Part shown: in pieces, positions 1 through 12,000 of the stretch | Numbering within the stretch: the stretch's first letter is position 1 | Layout: each line of letters starts with the position of its first letter | Source: Cricetomys ansorgei | Lineage: Eukaryota; Chordata; Mammalia; Rodentia; Nesomyidae | Assembly: GCA_026225945.1 (NCBI GenBank) | Contig: JAMJFZ010003581.1 | Span: forward strand, 5,393,001-5,457,000 | DNA length: 64,000 nt | Reading direction: 5' to 3' | Made by a program: the position numbers and the translations under genes | The notes under the pieces: model-generated | What the model saw: the letters and a program-made list of their open reading frames with translations, nothing else | What the model was told of the DNA's origin: nothing | Database searches by the model: none

Positions 1-218
1 TTCTTCAATTTCTTTCTTTAAAGACTTGAAGATATTTTATATAAATCTTTCACTTGCTTAGTTAAGAGTTACCTCAAGATATTCTTATTGTTGGTAGGAA
101 TTGTGAAGGGATGCTGTTTACCTATTTATTTCTCAGTTGGTTTGCCATTTGTATATAAGAGAGCTATTGATTTTATTTTGAGTTAAACTTGAGTTAAGTA
201 CATCACTGAAGGCGTTTA

Positions 219-560
219 TCAGCTGTATGCTTTGCCTGGTAGAATTTTTAGACTGCTTATGTATAATATAGTATCATCTGCAAATAACAGTACTTTGACT
301 TCTTTTCCAATTTGAATCCCATTGGTATTATTCAGTTGTCTTATTGCTCTACCTAAAACCTCAAGCAATTTATTTAATATATATGGAGAGAGTGGACAGC
401 CTTGTCTTGGTTCTGATTTTAGTGGAATTGATTTGAGTTTCTCCCCATTTAATTTATGTAGGCTGTAGGTTTTCTGTAAATTGACTGTATTTGTATTAAA
501 ATGTCCCCTGTATCTTAATCTCTCTAAGACTCTTATCATGAAGGGGTGTTGGATTGTCAA
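219..560 (-). pseudogene. L1 ORF2 reverse-transcriptase fragment
   Basis: This 113-codon open patch lies inside the dead L1. It carries two conserved RT blocks in the right order: RQGCPLSP at residues 52-59 and LFADD at 92-96, the second holding the catalytic aspartate pair. IQIGK precedes the FADD block, as in rodent L1 ORF2. In a live element this enzyme copies L1 RNA at the nicked target. Here it is only a fragment: the reading frame ends on both sides, and the methionine is incidental. Confidence 0.92.
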
Positions 561-1465
561 TTTTTTTTTTCAGAATCTAATGAGATGATCATCGGTTTTG
601 TTTTTGTTCTTTACTTTGTTTAAATGGTGGATTACACTGACTGATTTTAATATTTTGAATCATTCCTTCATCTCTGGGATGAAGCATACCTGATCATGGT
701 GGATGATCTTTTTAATATGTTCTTCAATTCAGTTTGTGAGCATTGCATTAAATATTTTTGCATCTATATTCATAAAGGAAATTAATCTGTAACTCTTTCT
801 TTGTTGAATCTTTGTGTGGTTTGGGTATCAATGTGACTGTAGCCTCATGAAGTGAGTTTGGCAATGCCCATTCTGTTTCTATTTTATGGAACAATTTGAG
901 GAGCATTGGTGTTTAACTCTTCATTGAATATCTTACAGAATTCTGTGCTACAACTGTCTGGCCCCAAGCTTCATTTTTGGTTGGGAGATTTTAATGATTG
1001 CTTACATTTCTTTGGGGGCTATAAGTATATTTAAGTTGTTTAACTGATCTTGATTTAACTTTGGTAAATGGTACCTATGGATAAACTTATTTATTTCTTA
1101 GATTTTCTAATTTGGTGGAATACAGGTTTTTAAAGTAAGACCTAAGGATTCTTTGGATTTCCTTGGTGTCTACTATGTTTCTGATCTTTTATCATTTCTG
1201 ATTTTATTAATTAGGAAATTCTTTCGCTGTCTTTAGTTGGTTTGGATAGGCTATATCTATCTTGCTTATTTTCTCAAAAAAAAAAAAAACTCTTTGTTAC
1301 ATTGATTCTTTGTATTTTTCTTTTTGTTTCTATTTTATTGATTCCAGACCTCAGTTTGATTATTTCCTGGAGCCTACTCCTCCTAGGTTTGCTTTCCTCT
1401 TTTTGTTCTAGAGCTTTCAGGTGTGCTGTTTAGTTGCATATATTAAAACTCTCCAATTATTTTAT

Positions 1466-1939
1466 TTATGCACTCAGTGCTGTGTCCTTTCCTCTTATCA
1501 CCACTTTCATTGTGTCCCATAAGTTTGGGTATGTTGAATATTCATTTTCATTGAATTCTAGAAAGTTTTTAATGTCTTTCTTTAGTTCTGTCTTGACCCA
1601 GTAGTCATCCAGTAGAGAGATGTTCAGTTTCCATGAATTTGTAGGCATTCTGTTGTTGTTGTTGAAATTCAACTTTAATCCATGGTGGTCTGACAGGATA
1701 CAGGGGGTTATTTCAATTTTTTTATATCTACTGAGACTTGCTTTGTGATTGAATATGTCATCTATTTTGGAAAAAGTTCCCTGAGGTGCTAAGAAGAAGC
1801 ACCTCTTTTGTGTTTGGGTTAAATGTTCTCGAGATATGTTAGATCCATTTGGTTTATAACTTCTCTTAGTTCTAGTAATTTTCTGTTTAGATTTTGTCTT
1901 GCCCGGTGAGAGTAGGATATTGACGTCTCCCACTCTCAA
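1466..1939 (-). pseudogene. L1 ORF2 endonuclease C-terminal fragment
   Basis: This 157-codon patch contains GDVN at residues 4-7 (the GDFN block of the APE-type endonuclease), GTFSKID at 54-60, SDHHG at 83-87, and the linker WVKTELKKDIKNFLEFNENE around residues 114-133. The order and spacing match L1 ORF2 from about residue 140 onward. The first half of the endonuclease is missing because the element is 5'-truncated here. It is non-functional. Confidence 0.93.
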
Positions 1940-2329
1940 TGTGTCTCAGTGGGTGATTTAAGATTCCATCTTACACTTGACAACATGCCTACAATCAACA
2001 ACAAGAGATGTCAAAGCTGCATTCATTCACAAGGACAAAATATTTATTTCATAGTGTGTCGCATAAACAACTCATAGCCACTAGTATTTAATCTAAATCA
2101 AACTCACTCTCATACATTACCTCTGGGATGAGCACAGAAACATATAAACATATTCTGAAATATGTTTTTACCTGAACCAAATAGCAAAACTCTTTAAAAA
2201 CACCTCACTACACTTGAGTCATAAGATGCAAGGAAATCTACCTGGCACTCCGCTGGAAGCTTCATTCATGCTGGCTAGTGTTCATAGTACTGTGTGATGC
2301 AATGCACATTACTAGAGGAGAAAATAATT

Positions 2330-2610
2330 TATCCATTTATCTCATAAAAATAATCATCTCACCCACCTGTGATCCCTGTGAGCCGTAGTAACAACCTGTC
2401 TGGCAAGATATGCTTACTGATGCAGTAGTTGTTCAAGTGTTTTTGGAGCAATGAACTAATTTTTAATTGGATTTAAGGCCATTTTAAGACAATGTCAATG
2501 AGGTCGAGAACCTGTGGATTAGGTAACATGGCCCTAGAAGGAAGCCTACTACTGTTATTGTGTTAATGGTGCATAGTGGTACAATGACTCCTAAGGACTT
2601 ATTGTTTATT
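2330..2610 (+). mobile_element. L1 3' UTR fragment, sense
   Basis: Wording typical of a muroid L1 3' UTR is seen: cccacctgtgatccctgtg, attggatttaaggcc, a block resembling gtcaagaacctgtg, and a tcctact-type block near 2550. It is opposite in orientation to the ORF2 piece at 1-1950 and separated from it by about 380 bp of unassigned DNA, so I treat it as a separate insertion. The edges are approximate. Confidence 0.72.
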
Positions 2611-3829
2611 TTTCCCATTTTTAGGTTATTTTTGAATAGAAATAAATTTCAAAATATTTCTGATTTCAATGTTTACTTTCTAACTATTAGAAATATTTTT
2701 AGGCAAAGATTTATAATATCTTTGACGTAAATTAAAGTTAGATATTTACGATAGTGTGCACAGAGTACAAAACGTTTACAATGATATGCAAACTAATTAT
2801 CCAATTGTGCAAATAATTTTGAATTCTGGTTCATAGTGGGCAGACAAAATATATGTATACTACTTAGATCAATACATTTTTTTTTATTCAGCATAAATTT
2901 CATCACAAAATGTTGCAATGAGTTATTCAACATATCTATATACAAAATATTTGCCAAGTACTCAGTTAAATTATAGCCTTTATTTAAAGCAGTGCAACTC
3001 ATTTACGTGCATGATTTTATTATGTGAAATGAAACTGTTTCCAAGTATATTTAAATTTCACATTTTCTTAATTTATTGAAAATGGGTTCTATCAAAGTTT
3101 ATATTGCTAACATCACTATGAAAGAATTCAAAGATAAACTTTTCAACTTGCCTTATTCACAATAGCATATTTTATCTTCAGTGAAATGCACTTTCAAAGA
3201 CTTTCTTTGGATTTCATGAATTGATTAAAATATTCTCAGATTCTGCAAAATCCACCTTCTGCTAATGGAAGCAAAGTAGTAAGGTTTATAAACATATCTT
3301 GCATATGGTAAAAGTAATCTTAAATACATAATGAGTAATATTTAATCAGAAACATTAATTTAATATATTAATGACAAGTCTTGCTTCCAGAATAATGTAT
3401 AAATTCATGTTTAGAGTCCAAATGAAATACATTGGTAGCTTTTATGCATTATTTGATAAACAATGACGTTTGAAAATGTGATATTGTAGAATGTATTTTG
3501 ATAGCTGTTATCTAGTAAGTAGTATTATGGCTTTCTTGTGTTGCAATTTTTTAAATGCTCAATATAAGTTTTATAAGTATTCATATGCTATTTAATAATA
3601 TTTTGATTTATATAGAAGAAATGAGAATTAGTAAAGTATGTTAACACTTATAATTGATGCTGAAACTATTTTTGTGTATATCCATTTGTAGTAAATTTTG
3701 ATGATGAAAAGTGATATAAAAAACTATATTCTTCATATATTATTAGTTAGTTCAATAGCATTAATGAATAGTATAGACTCTTCACTCTACATAAGAATTT
3801 GCTTTAAATTTTTAAATGAAATTTACCAT
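2611..3829. other. Unassigned AT-rich sequence
   Basis: No repeat, exon or RNA gene is recognised. The sequence is AT-rich with short poly(T)/poly(A) tracts. Open frames such as 2793-3002 (minus) have no recognisable motif. Confidence 0.5.
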
Positions 3830-3990
3830 GTGTATGTGTGATTACATGACACAGTATATATACAGAGGTTAGAATGCAACCTGGAAGTGTCATTTCTCTC
3901 CCTCTACATTGGGACTCAGGGTTGAAACTCAGTAGTCAGGCTTTGTGGCAAATAGTTTTCCCTGCTGAGCATCATCACAGCCTTACTTTG
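3830..3990 (-). mobile_element. SINE of B4/RSINE1 type, antisense
   Basis: The reverse complement reads as a tRNA-derived rodent SINE. It has a ctcagcaggg-type A-box region, then gcctgactactgag, a ccaatgtagagggagagaa block, and an ending in which ctaacctct precedes a TG-rich tail. The order agrees with the RSINE1/B4 head. The copy is old and diverged. Confidence 0.65.
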
Positions 3991-4019
3991 TGCCTATGTC
4001 TTATATCTCCCCATTTATC

Positions 4020-5060
4020 CTAACTCCCCACTAATGAAACAAAAAACCTTACTATATCCACATCTATTTTACTTTTGAAATCTTCTATATACAAAATAAA
4101 TGTGCACCTTTTTATATATTTGGCTTATTTCACTTGACTACAATCATCTGTGCTTACCTATGTTGTCCCAAGTGGCAGGATTTTCTTTTCATTTTAGGTT
4201 TGGTTCACATATATACACAGAAAAATGTAATCATCACCATTTCTTTATCTACCTATATCTTGAGGGAATTTAGGTTATTTCCATATCTTGACTATTGTGA
4301 ATAATACTGAAATAAATGTGAAAACTATTTATTTAATTCATTTTTATTTATACTTAGAAAAAAAGGATTACTGAGTCATAAAGTAGCTTTAGTTACATAA
4401 TTTTAGGAGAATATACAATTATTCACAGTGGGCTATACTAATTTACATTCTCGTAAAGTATACAAAGAATCCCTATTTTCTACCTCTGGGCTTATGCAAA
4501 CCATAAATCCTCTTGTTAATAATAGTCATTCTTCCAGATTTAGAAACAAAGTTTTGATTTGTATTTTTCTAATGATTCGTGATATGAGAGCTTTTCCATG
4601 TACCCATAGATATTTGTCTTCAGAAAATATCTGCCCAATTAATTTGTCAATTTTTATTTTTAATATTTCAAAGATTATAATCTCATCATTTGATAAACTG
4701 TCTTTCCTCCCTCCAATACCCCCCATGGATCACCTTTCTCTGACTAGAAGTGTATGTGTGTGTGTAACAATAACTTTAACTAAGAGGTACATTTTTAATC
4801 ATGTGTTTTCTTGCATTATACTTTCTTTGTTCTTGCTAGTAGACTGCATGACTTTCCTGTATGTTTTGGATGTTAATCACTTTTGAAAGCCACATTTTAT
4901 TAATTTGTTTTTCTAAGTTGTAGTTTATTTTGTTATAGATGTCTTTTGCTAGCAGGCTTATAATTTAGTATACTCTTATTTATTTTGTTGTAAATTCATG
5001 CTTGCCATAAAATTTGCTAATTTTACTTTCTGATTTTTAAATGTTTCAATATCCTTAAGC
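4020..5060 (-). mobile_element. Old mammalian L1 (L1M class), antisense
   Basis: The plus strand carries the familiar antisense wording of L1 ORF2 3' end: atatcttgactattgtgaat, gggctatactaatttacatt, gttttgatttgtatttttct, and gtatgttttggatgttaatc, all in order. This is a deep mammalian L1M/L1MA copy with no open frame left; the 152-codon plus-strand frame at 4428-4886 is an accidental antisense frame. Confidence 0.85.
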
Positions 5061-6010
5061 AGACATTCAACATTATTTTTTGTTAACAGGAGCTTTCCTA
5101 TTTTTATTATTCATAGGTCATGTTTTCTCAGTCTGGAATATTCACCCTGTTAATTGTATTTGTTTTTCTGAGACTAACTTATTATTTTCTGCAATTTTTT
5201 CATTCTTTCAAAACATCGCCAACAGGAGAACTAGGCATTTTGCAGTCCATAGCAACAGGGATGTAAAATTGCTTATTATTTATCACATGCCTGGGACAAA
5301 CCAAAATATTTTTTATCACTAGAGAAGATTGGAAAGATTTGAATATTTTCACTCTAGCTTCTCTCTACAAGTTGTGTTTTATTTCTGCTACCCTACATAT
5401 TAACTTTTCTTTAAAGCCAGATGTTAATTAAAACCCACTGAGAACGGCCCCTAAATGATTCACACTTGTCATTCAGTTTTGACAGGTGTTAATGGATGAA
5501 GCTGTTCATGACATATTCACCTTGTACATTACCTTGAATCAGTCAGCATAAAATATAAAAGGTTCTGCCAAACTTTAGGGACATATTAACGAACTTGATT
5601 ATAATAGTGTATTGACATTGAAAATTCCAAGGGGAAGTCCCAAATTTGATTGATCAAACTCACACATGTATCACTTTTGTTAGAACATCAAATGAGAGTA
5701 AATATAAGTTGAAAATGTAAGCATAGATCAAATGCTTTGACATTCACAGGTTCAAGTAATTTGAAAATATAGAAACAATAAACCTGAAGGTAGTAGTACT
5801 TTTTTTCTAACTAGATAATCGGTTTCTTCTTGAAGAGAGTTTAGTGAAAGCGTTCTCCAGACAACCTGAAGTATCTCACTTGTCCAAGTATTATAGAATA
5901 TCCAAAAAGTTACAGAGGTGGAACTTTTTGTCTTAGTTCACATGAATCTTCTTACATATTCAGTGGTTTTTATTTTTTCAAAAGGAGTCTGAACATAATC
6001 TGAACCCAAA
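5061..6010. other. Unassigned sequence, possibly residual L1M at its left end
   Basis: The first 250 bp are T-rich and may continue the old L1M copy. The rest (5330-6010) matches nothing I recognise. There is no gene evidence. Confidence 0.4.
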
Positions 6011-6014
6011 GCTT

Positions 6015-6065
6015 CAGATATGTGAGGCACTTGCTCTATCCTGGAGCTACACCTTCAGTCTTGAG
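6015..6065 (-). mobile_element. ID/B4-type SINE head fragment, antisense
   Basis: The words gaggcacttgctctatcctg and gagctacaccttcagtcttg are the reverse complement of the tRNA-like head of ID/B4 SINEs (gggg-tttagctcagtgg-gagagcacttgcct). Only about 50 bp remain. Confidence 0.5.
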
Positions 6066-6282
6066 TACAATCATTTATAAACACAAGAAGCTGTAGTAAC
6101 CTAAAGGCAAAGATTCAAAATCACAAGGTTTAGATGTAAATATAAAAATATGTTCAGGAAGTAGCATGCAAGAAAACAAGGCATTAGATGAAATATAAGT
6201 CAATCAGGATTTATGATAAGATTTTTAAAATATGAAATGGAAGTTAGAATTTGGAGGGAGAGACATAATTAATGAGGATGGG

Positions 6283-6515
6283 TTAGAAATATAGTTCAGT
6301 TGGAGAGCACTTGCCTAATTAGTCTGTGACTAAGACTCAAATTACACACACATACACACACACACACACACACCTTATCAATAATTGGTCGGGCGTTCTT
6401 TGTCATCATGCTTATAATCCCCAAACCCGGGTAAGAGAATCTTCATAAATTCTAGACCAGCTTGTCTACATAGTGAATTCCAGGCCAGCCATAATTACAT
6501 AGATGCTATTTTGAA
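6283..6515 (+). mobile_element. B4-like SINE (ID head plus B1 tail)
   Basis: The left part has a tRNA-like ID head (tagttcagttggagagcact, then tgcct). After an (AC)n tract the right part is B1-like (gtcgggcgttctttgt, then ttataatcccc, then agaccagcttgtctacatag, then ccaggccagcc). ID plus B1 in this order is the B4 architecture. Alternatively a B1 sits next to an ID. It is strongly diverged. Confidence 0.7.
6344..6373. repeat. (AC)n microsatellite inside a SINE
   Basis: About 15 AC units with one T interruption lie between the ID-like and B1-like halves of the surrounding SINE. Confidence 0.95.
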
Positions 6516-7860
6516 TTATTTTTATGTTTCTGTGAACACAACATCTAGCCTCATAAGGTAAGTTGCTATTCAGCCTCATTTAATAAATGCAATCAAATGA
6601 GTAATGTTATTTTTATTTGATTTGACAAGGGTATCTGCGCTGTTCTTTGTGACGCAATGATGTGAGAAGAATCCAGATTCAGGCAGCAGTAACAATCTCA
6701 GCTCTATGGAAACAGATGTGCCCCAGCCTGTTTATCATTGTGACTGACTTGAAATATTTTAGAGAATAATTCACACTTGTCTGTTCAATGATTAGCTTGT
6801 CAGGGATGACTTGTATATTTGGGGGATATTTCCCCTGTTGTGATGCAGAATGTGTATTATATAATACAAATGTCTCAGAAGTGCATCCAGTTTCCACCAT
6901 CTGAAGAGGACTGGACAGCATGTGGGAAAACAAAACAAAACAGGACAGGAGCCATCCCACAACCACTGTGTCTTCTTCTCTCCTAGCCTTGCTTTCACAC
7001 CACCATCAAGAATGTCTTCCAAATACAGTTACATGTAAAAACAGCATAGCATCTTTAATCATGAGGAAACGGCTGTGGATCTGAAGAAAGAGATTAGGAC
7101 AAACAATTACCCAAAATACTCCCTGCGTTTGCAGATTCTAGTTGTACCTGCACATTAAGAGAAAGAAAGGGAAGCCTGTTATGGTTATCTAACAGGTTAT
7201 CTGTTAGTGGTATGCCTTCCCACTACGGCTTCGTGTCATCTATGAAGACGTACATGAGCAGTATTATGCCCTGCTCTCGGGTCTTTTGCTTGAAACAGAA
7301 ATACTTCTATATGCCTTCACTTTCTGAGTATTCTGACACTTCGCTGATGTCACGTTAGTAAATCACTGTACAAATTGTGTGAGAACACGTATGTTTCCTT
7401 AACCATCTCTAATCAAGGTGATGGACAGAAGGCGGAATGGACGGTTAGAAGACAGAGTTGATAGCTAAAGATAAAGAGATAAAGATTGAAATAAAATAAA
7501 TGGAGGGAACAGAAAAATAGGTGGATAGAGGAGATGATGTATTTGTATGTATTCATAGCTTCCATATATTGTGACAGGTTTAGTTTGTATAAAGCAAATC
7601 AGCAAGTAAGCTAGAAAACATTTTGGTGGCAAGTTTTTTCTAAATCTCCATTGAGTGCATAAAGTTGAAGTAAGCTGCTTTCTCCTTCATTAAACCAAAC
7701 CATTAAGTCTGTCTTACGGGTTTATCTCTCTGTGGTTTAAAGCTCGCCTAGGAAAAGAAGCTGTTAGTTCCTACATGGAACTTCTATTCCATCCACCACT
7801 TTCCCTCCATCTGTGTGTGTGAGAACCCAGGGGCCTTCGCTGCCTTCCCTAACTGTGATT
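6516..7860. other. Unassigned, apparently unique sequence
   Basis: No repeat family or gene is recognised. The base composition is less AT-rich than the flanks, and overlapping open frames at 6679-7022 (minus) show no domain. The stretch may hold unique or conserved DNA, but nothing can be named. Confidence 0.45.
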
Positions 7861-7861
7861 T

Positions 7862-8094
7862 TTTTAAAATTGTTTCTGTAATTTTTTGAGATTTTGATAA
7901 AATTACATCATTCTCCCTTTTTCCTTCCTAACCCTCCCATAAATTCTTCTTTGATGTCTTTCAATTTCCTAGCCTTCTTTCTTCATTAGCTGCTGTTACA
8001 TGCATATGTGAATATGGATATGCATACATATTCCTAAGTATAACTTGTTTAATCTGTATAATGTTACTTATATGCATGTTTTCAGGGTTGACCA
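7862..8094 (-). mobile_element. L1 3' terminus, antisense half of an inverted L1
   Basis: The reverse complement runs ggtcaaccctgaaaacatgc, the AT-rich middle, a gaaattgaaagacatc block, then gggagggtt and aatgatgtaattttatcaaa, and ends in an A-rich tail that appears as T7 on the plus strand at about 7860. This is the last 230 bp of a muroid L1 3' UTR. It abuts an oppositely oriented L1 piece at about 8095. Confidence 0.85.
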
Positions 8095-8455
8095 TAACAA
8101 CCAATCAAAATGCACAGTTATGGAGCCAAGTCCCCTTGGCTAAAACTACTCCCATACCTAAGGCTCAGTGAACAGTCCAGAAGAGAGAGCAGGATTTTAA
8201 GAGCCAGAGTAACGAGATGTTTCTTGGGATACTGCGTCTCCTAGGAATGTCAGAATCTATACCCATAAAGTTGTAACTGCCTAAACGTGAACTGAACAAG
8301 AACAATAGGCATAATAATGTGGACAGTGGAAAACCCTTGAAGACCCAACCCTTCACAAAGAACTATAGACAGCTAAGGAGTGCTGAGGGAAGCAGAGATA
8401 ATCTTACCTGACATGACTTCACCTCTCAATTATCTTTTGAGTATGGCACGTTCAT
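8095..8455 (+). mobile_element. L1 3' UTR, sense half of an inverted L1
   Basis: Sense wording in order: ccaatcaaaatgcacagtta, cctaaggctcagtgaacag, gcaggattttaagagccag, an aatgtcagaatctatacc block, caaagaactatagacagcta, then ggagtgctgag. In the L1 consensus this segment lies just upstream of the segment at 7862-8094, yet here it is reversed and head to head with it. That is the arrangement left by twin priming. No clear target-site duplication survives. Confidence 0.85.
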
Positions 8456-8677
8456 TTATAGGGCAGCTGAGAGAAAACTCTCATCTTAATATAGAAGTAA
8501 ATATGTAGTCTGTTTTACGCTTTATTTGTAGTCTATCTCCCATGTTAAAATATATACTGAGATTTAGATCAACAAGATAATAACGTATCACACTCCGTAT
8601 CTATTAGAATATCTGGCAAAAAGAACTTCAGAACATGTATGCTATTTTAATCTGTTTTAATTTTCCTCTACCTGTCT

Positions 8678-9025
8678 TAGCTTTTCTGTTGTTGTGATAA
8701 AATATGATGAACAAAGAACTTAAGAGATAGGAAGGGTTTGTTTCATCTCAAATTTCAAGGTTACAGTCAATCCCACTTTGGAAATTAAGGCATCAAAAAC
8801 TATAAGCTGCTGGTTACATGACACCCACAAAGAGGAAACAGAGAGTACAAGTGCAAGGTAGGGCTCACCTTCTTTTACTTTATAAGGTCCAGATCTCTTG
8901 CTATGGAAATGGTCCCATCTATTTAGATAGGTATCACCACAACAATTGACACAATTAGGATGCTTCCCATATCCAGAGGTCCATCTTCAGGTGATTCATG
9001 GTTCTGTTTAGTTGACTATTAAATT
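8678..9025 (-). mobile_element. RMER1-like rodent repeat, antisense (copy 1 of 6)
   Basis: The plus strand begins with ttagcttttctgttgttgtg and ataaaatatgatgaacaaag, then gaagggtttgtttca, and ends with gttctgtttagttgactatt. This is the reverse of a very common rodent repeat whose sense strand opens with gtcaacttgacacaagctag and closes with atcacagcaatagaaac. The family name RMER1 is from memory and uncertain; the family identity with the five other copies here is clear. Confidence 0.72.
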
Positions 9026-12000
9026 TTACCAAGAAATTACCTTATTAATGTTTCTGTTTTAAAACATTTCCTCATGGGCTGCTTGATTATATTTACATAG
9101 ATTTGTTTTTCTTTTGTATACATTCTCCCAGACGCTCACATTTCTTTCCTTTCAAATTCATATTTATTACTTTTCTTTTAGTTTTATAAGTAATTGCCCA
9201 TTTGGAGGCTTCCTCCCTTTATATGTAAATGACAAATTAAAGTAACTTTTCAAAACAAGCTGATGACTTTAGGCTTTATATTTTTATATTTCTATATATA
9301 TGATTTAATAACTCTATCTTATAAAAGGCTTATTGTTTATACTACATACAGTGTCCATATATACTACATAAACCATACGAAATACAAAAAAAGTAATGGG
9401 TTGAATTTGGTTTAAAAAAACGAACAATCGAACTAAGAAAGTGATGAATAGATCTTTTTGTTTTCAAAAAGTCTTCCAAATAAATGGGGATTTGTAGGCT
9501 TATACATTTAAGGAAAAACGGATTAACAGAAGGAAAATTTCATTGTTACTTGAATTGTAGTTTGGGGTAAGCCTCAAAGACAGTGCATTGATAAAAGAAA
9601 TTGTCAAAGGAACAATGTTGCTTGAAGACAAGCATTTTTTAAAAATCAAATTATATCTTAATGTCAATATAATGAAAAATGGCCTAATGAATAACATTGA
9701 TGCATTCATTCTTGTCTATAAATATTTTAGCTAAATTTAATCAATATGAAATACTATAAAACTAACTTGCATTATTCTTGAATAGAGAAGTTTATAAAAC
9801 AACAAACCTAACTACTATTGAGAAAATAATGTACCAAGCCACATCTCTATATTTATATTTATATCTATATTTTTATATATATTATAAATACGGTGAAGGA
9901 ACCACAAATTAAAATTGGCAAAGAAAATACAAAAATGGTGCTCTGTTGCCTATAAATAACAGCTTAGATGTTTAAAACATAACTAATCAACAGACCAGTC
10001 CTGTAACCTATCATTACTAAATATCATCTTTAAATTCCCACAGTCAGAAGCTTTTTTTTAGGGAATATATGCCCCCAACTCACATATTGGATATTGATTA
10101 TTTACAATCAGAATGGATCAATGTACTAATGTTCTCTAAAAGCTGCAATCTCATGTTATTCCCTGCAAATAATAAAAGTATATTTTCAAAGTGTTACTGA
10201 GTTAATACAATAATACTCATGAGAAAAAGCAGAGTAGGAGGTGAACTGTTTTAAGTTCAATTTGAAAATATCATATATATATAATATATATATAATATAT
10301 ATTTCTCAAATACGAACATTTTGTATTGTAATAAGCATATTAACAAGATACTTTTATATATGCGAAGAGTTGAGGTAGGAAATATCACCTGTATAGTATT
10401 CAACATATGCAGTTAAGAAAAAATTAATGAAATTTATTAAATTGAGAAACTTTCTAAAAAATATATAGAAATACTCTATATGAATATTCATAAATACTAA
10501 AAGTAAAATAAGATGGCAGGAACATAGATTATTTAATGTAACATAAATAATTAACAGACTTAACAACTTAATTCCATGCACAAAATATATCGTATCATGG
10601 GTCACTGGAAAACAACTATAAAGAATATATTTCAGGAAATTATCAAAATTTAAATACTAATTATAATATTTTAGTAAGAGATTTACTGATTGACATAAGT
10701 TAATCAAGGTTGTGGAGAAGAATATACTTAGTGTTAGAAACTATATATTGAAATTTAAGCAGTAATGTCTAATCATATTTGTTATTTAGCTTTAAGTAGT
10801 TCCAACAAACATATCTTAACCTATTCCTATTGCTGTCATCTATCACTAATCTACATTACTCTTTTCTATCCACCATCCATCTTTATGGTTATTGTGAGTT
10901 TATATTACCTATGTCTAGAAAATAAAATGTAATTGTGATAAAATGCTAATTAATGAATCTAAGCAAACAGTAGAGTGGCTGTTTGTTAAGCTGGTCCTTA
11001 AAAGTTAGTGTCAGAAATTTTCAAAGTGGAATTCAGAGGAAAATAAGCTCACTGAATAAAGAGGTATTTAAATCAAGCATTTAGCATCCAAGAATGATTA
11101 TATTCACTACAGATGAATTTTAACTAGACTTCAATTTCCTAGCAAGAAGACAAAAATAAAGCTAGTCCTTGAAAGGGTTAATGTTGTACTGCAACTTTCC
11201 ACACAAAGAGATTGGAATTATAAAAATCTTTATTTTCTCTTTAGAAACAGTCATTGCTCTCAGAACAGCCAAGGCAAGTCAGCTTAATCACTCAATTGTA
11301 CATCCGCTTCAGACTCAGGAAGCACACAGCAACTCCCCTTATTGAAATGATTCTATTTTAAACCCTTGTACATAAGAATTCTGGAAGACATTATTGGCAG
11401 TTCACTGATTCAACTCAATGTTGTTTGGAGGCAGAAAAACTTCAATAGAACTTTTTAGGTTTTGACAATCGTGATTCAAAAGCGGATGACAAGCATTTCT
11501 ATACGGTAATTTTCGGTTTGTTTGGCTGGATATATTCTTCCCACGCATTGCATACTTGACCGATCTTTATTCTTTATTCATCGAGAGTCTTCGCAGATGC
11601 TTAAGGGTTACTTAGTAGACACTGAAACTAATATACAAGAAAATAAATGATAGACTTGGAGGAAAAGAATATATAAGAGAATGCTTCAGTCCAAAATGAA
11701 TTATATTTATTGTGAAATGGATAAGAGTCCAGAACGTTTAGCAGCAATTTAATACTTAGTATTACCACCCAGTGACTCTTTTGAGGATTGTGATGCCGCC
11801 TGCAAAGCCCCTACTTCCCTTCATTACCAAGAGCCTTCCTGAGGCTCCGAGAGTGGCAGATTTTCAGGAAAATTATTACTCTAACTAGCAAGTTAGTTGT
11901 TGGGTACCACTAGCAGAATATATTTTTTTTCTTCTTCAGTGAGGTTGGGATATCCTTTATTCTGTGGACTTATCAATACCATCTGTGACTCTGTCTTAGG

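Larger units (their letters stand above)
1..1950 (-). mobile_element. LINE-1 ORF2 region, 5'-truncated, antisense
   Basis: Read on the minus strand this is L1 ORF2, running from inside the endonuclease (near 1945) through the reverse transcriptase to the window edge. Endonuclease motif SDHH falls at about 1693-1682 and RT motif FADD at about 284-273. Their spacing is 1409 nt (about 470 codons), which is what full ORF2 has, so there is no large internal deletion. The open frame is broken by stops and frameshifts between the two surviving patches. Similarity stops near 1950, before the N-terminal catalytic residues of the endonuclease, so the copy is 5'-truncated and dead. The window begins inside the element; its 3' end lies to the left. 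Confidence 0.93.

Noticed and set aside
2330..2610. Possible twin-priming partner of the antisense L1 at 1-1950
   Set aside because: The two pieces are not adjacent in the L1 consensus (endonuclease versus 3' UTR) and about 380 bp of other sequence separates them, so they are more likely independent insertions.
4428..4886. 152-codon plus-strand open frame
   Set aside because: It lies antisense to an old L1M copy; the protein matches nothing and reflects T-rich antisense sequence.
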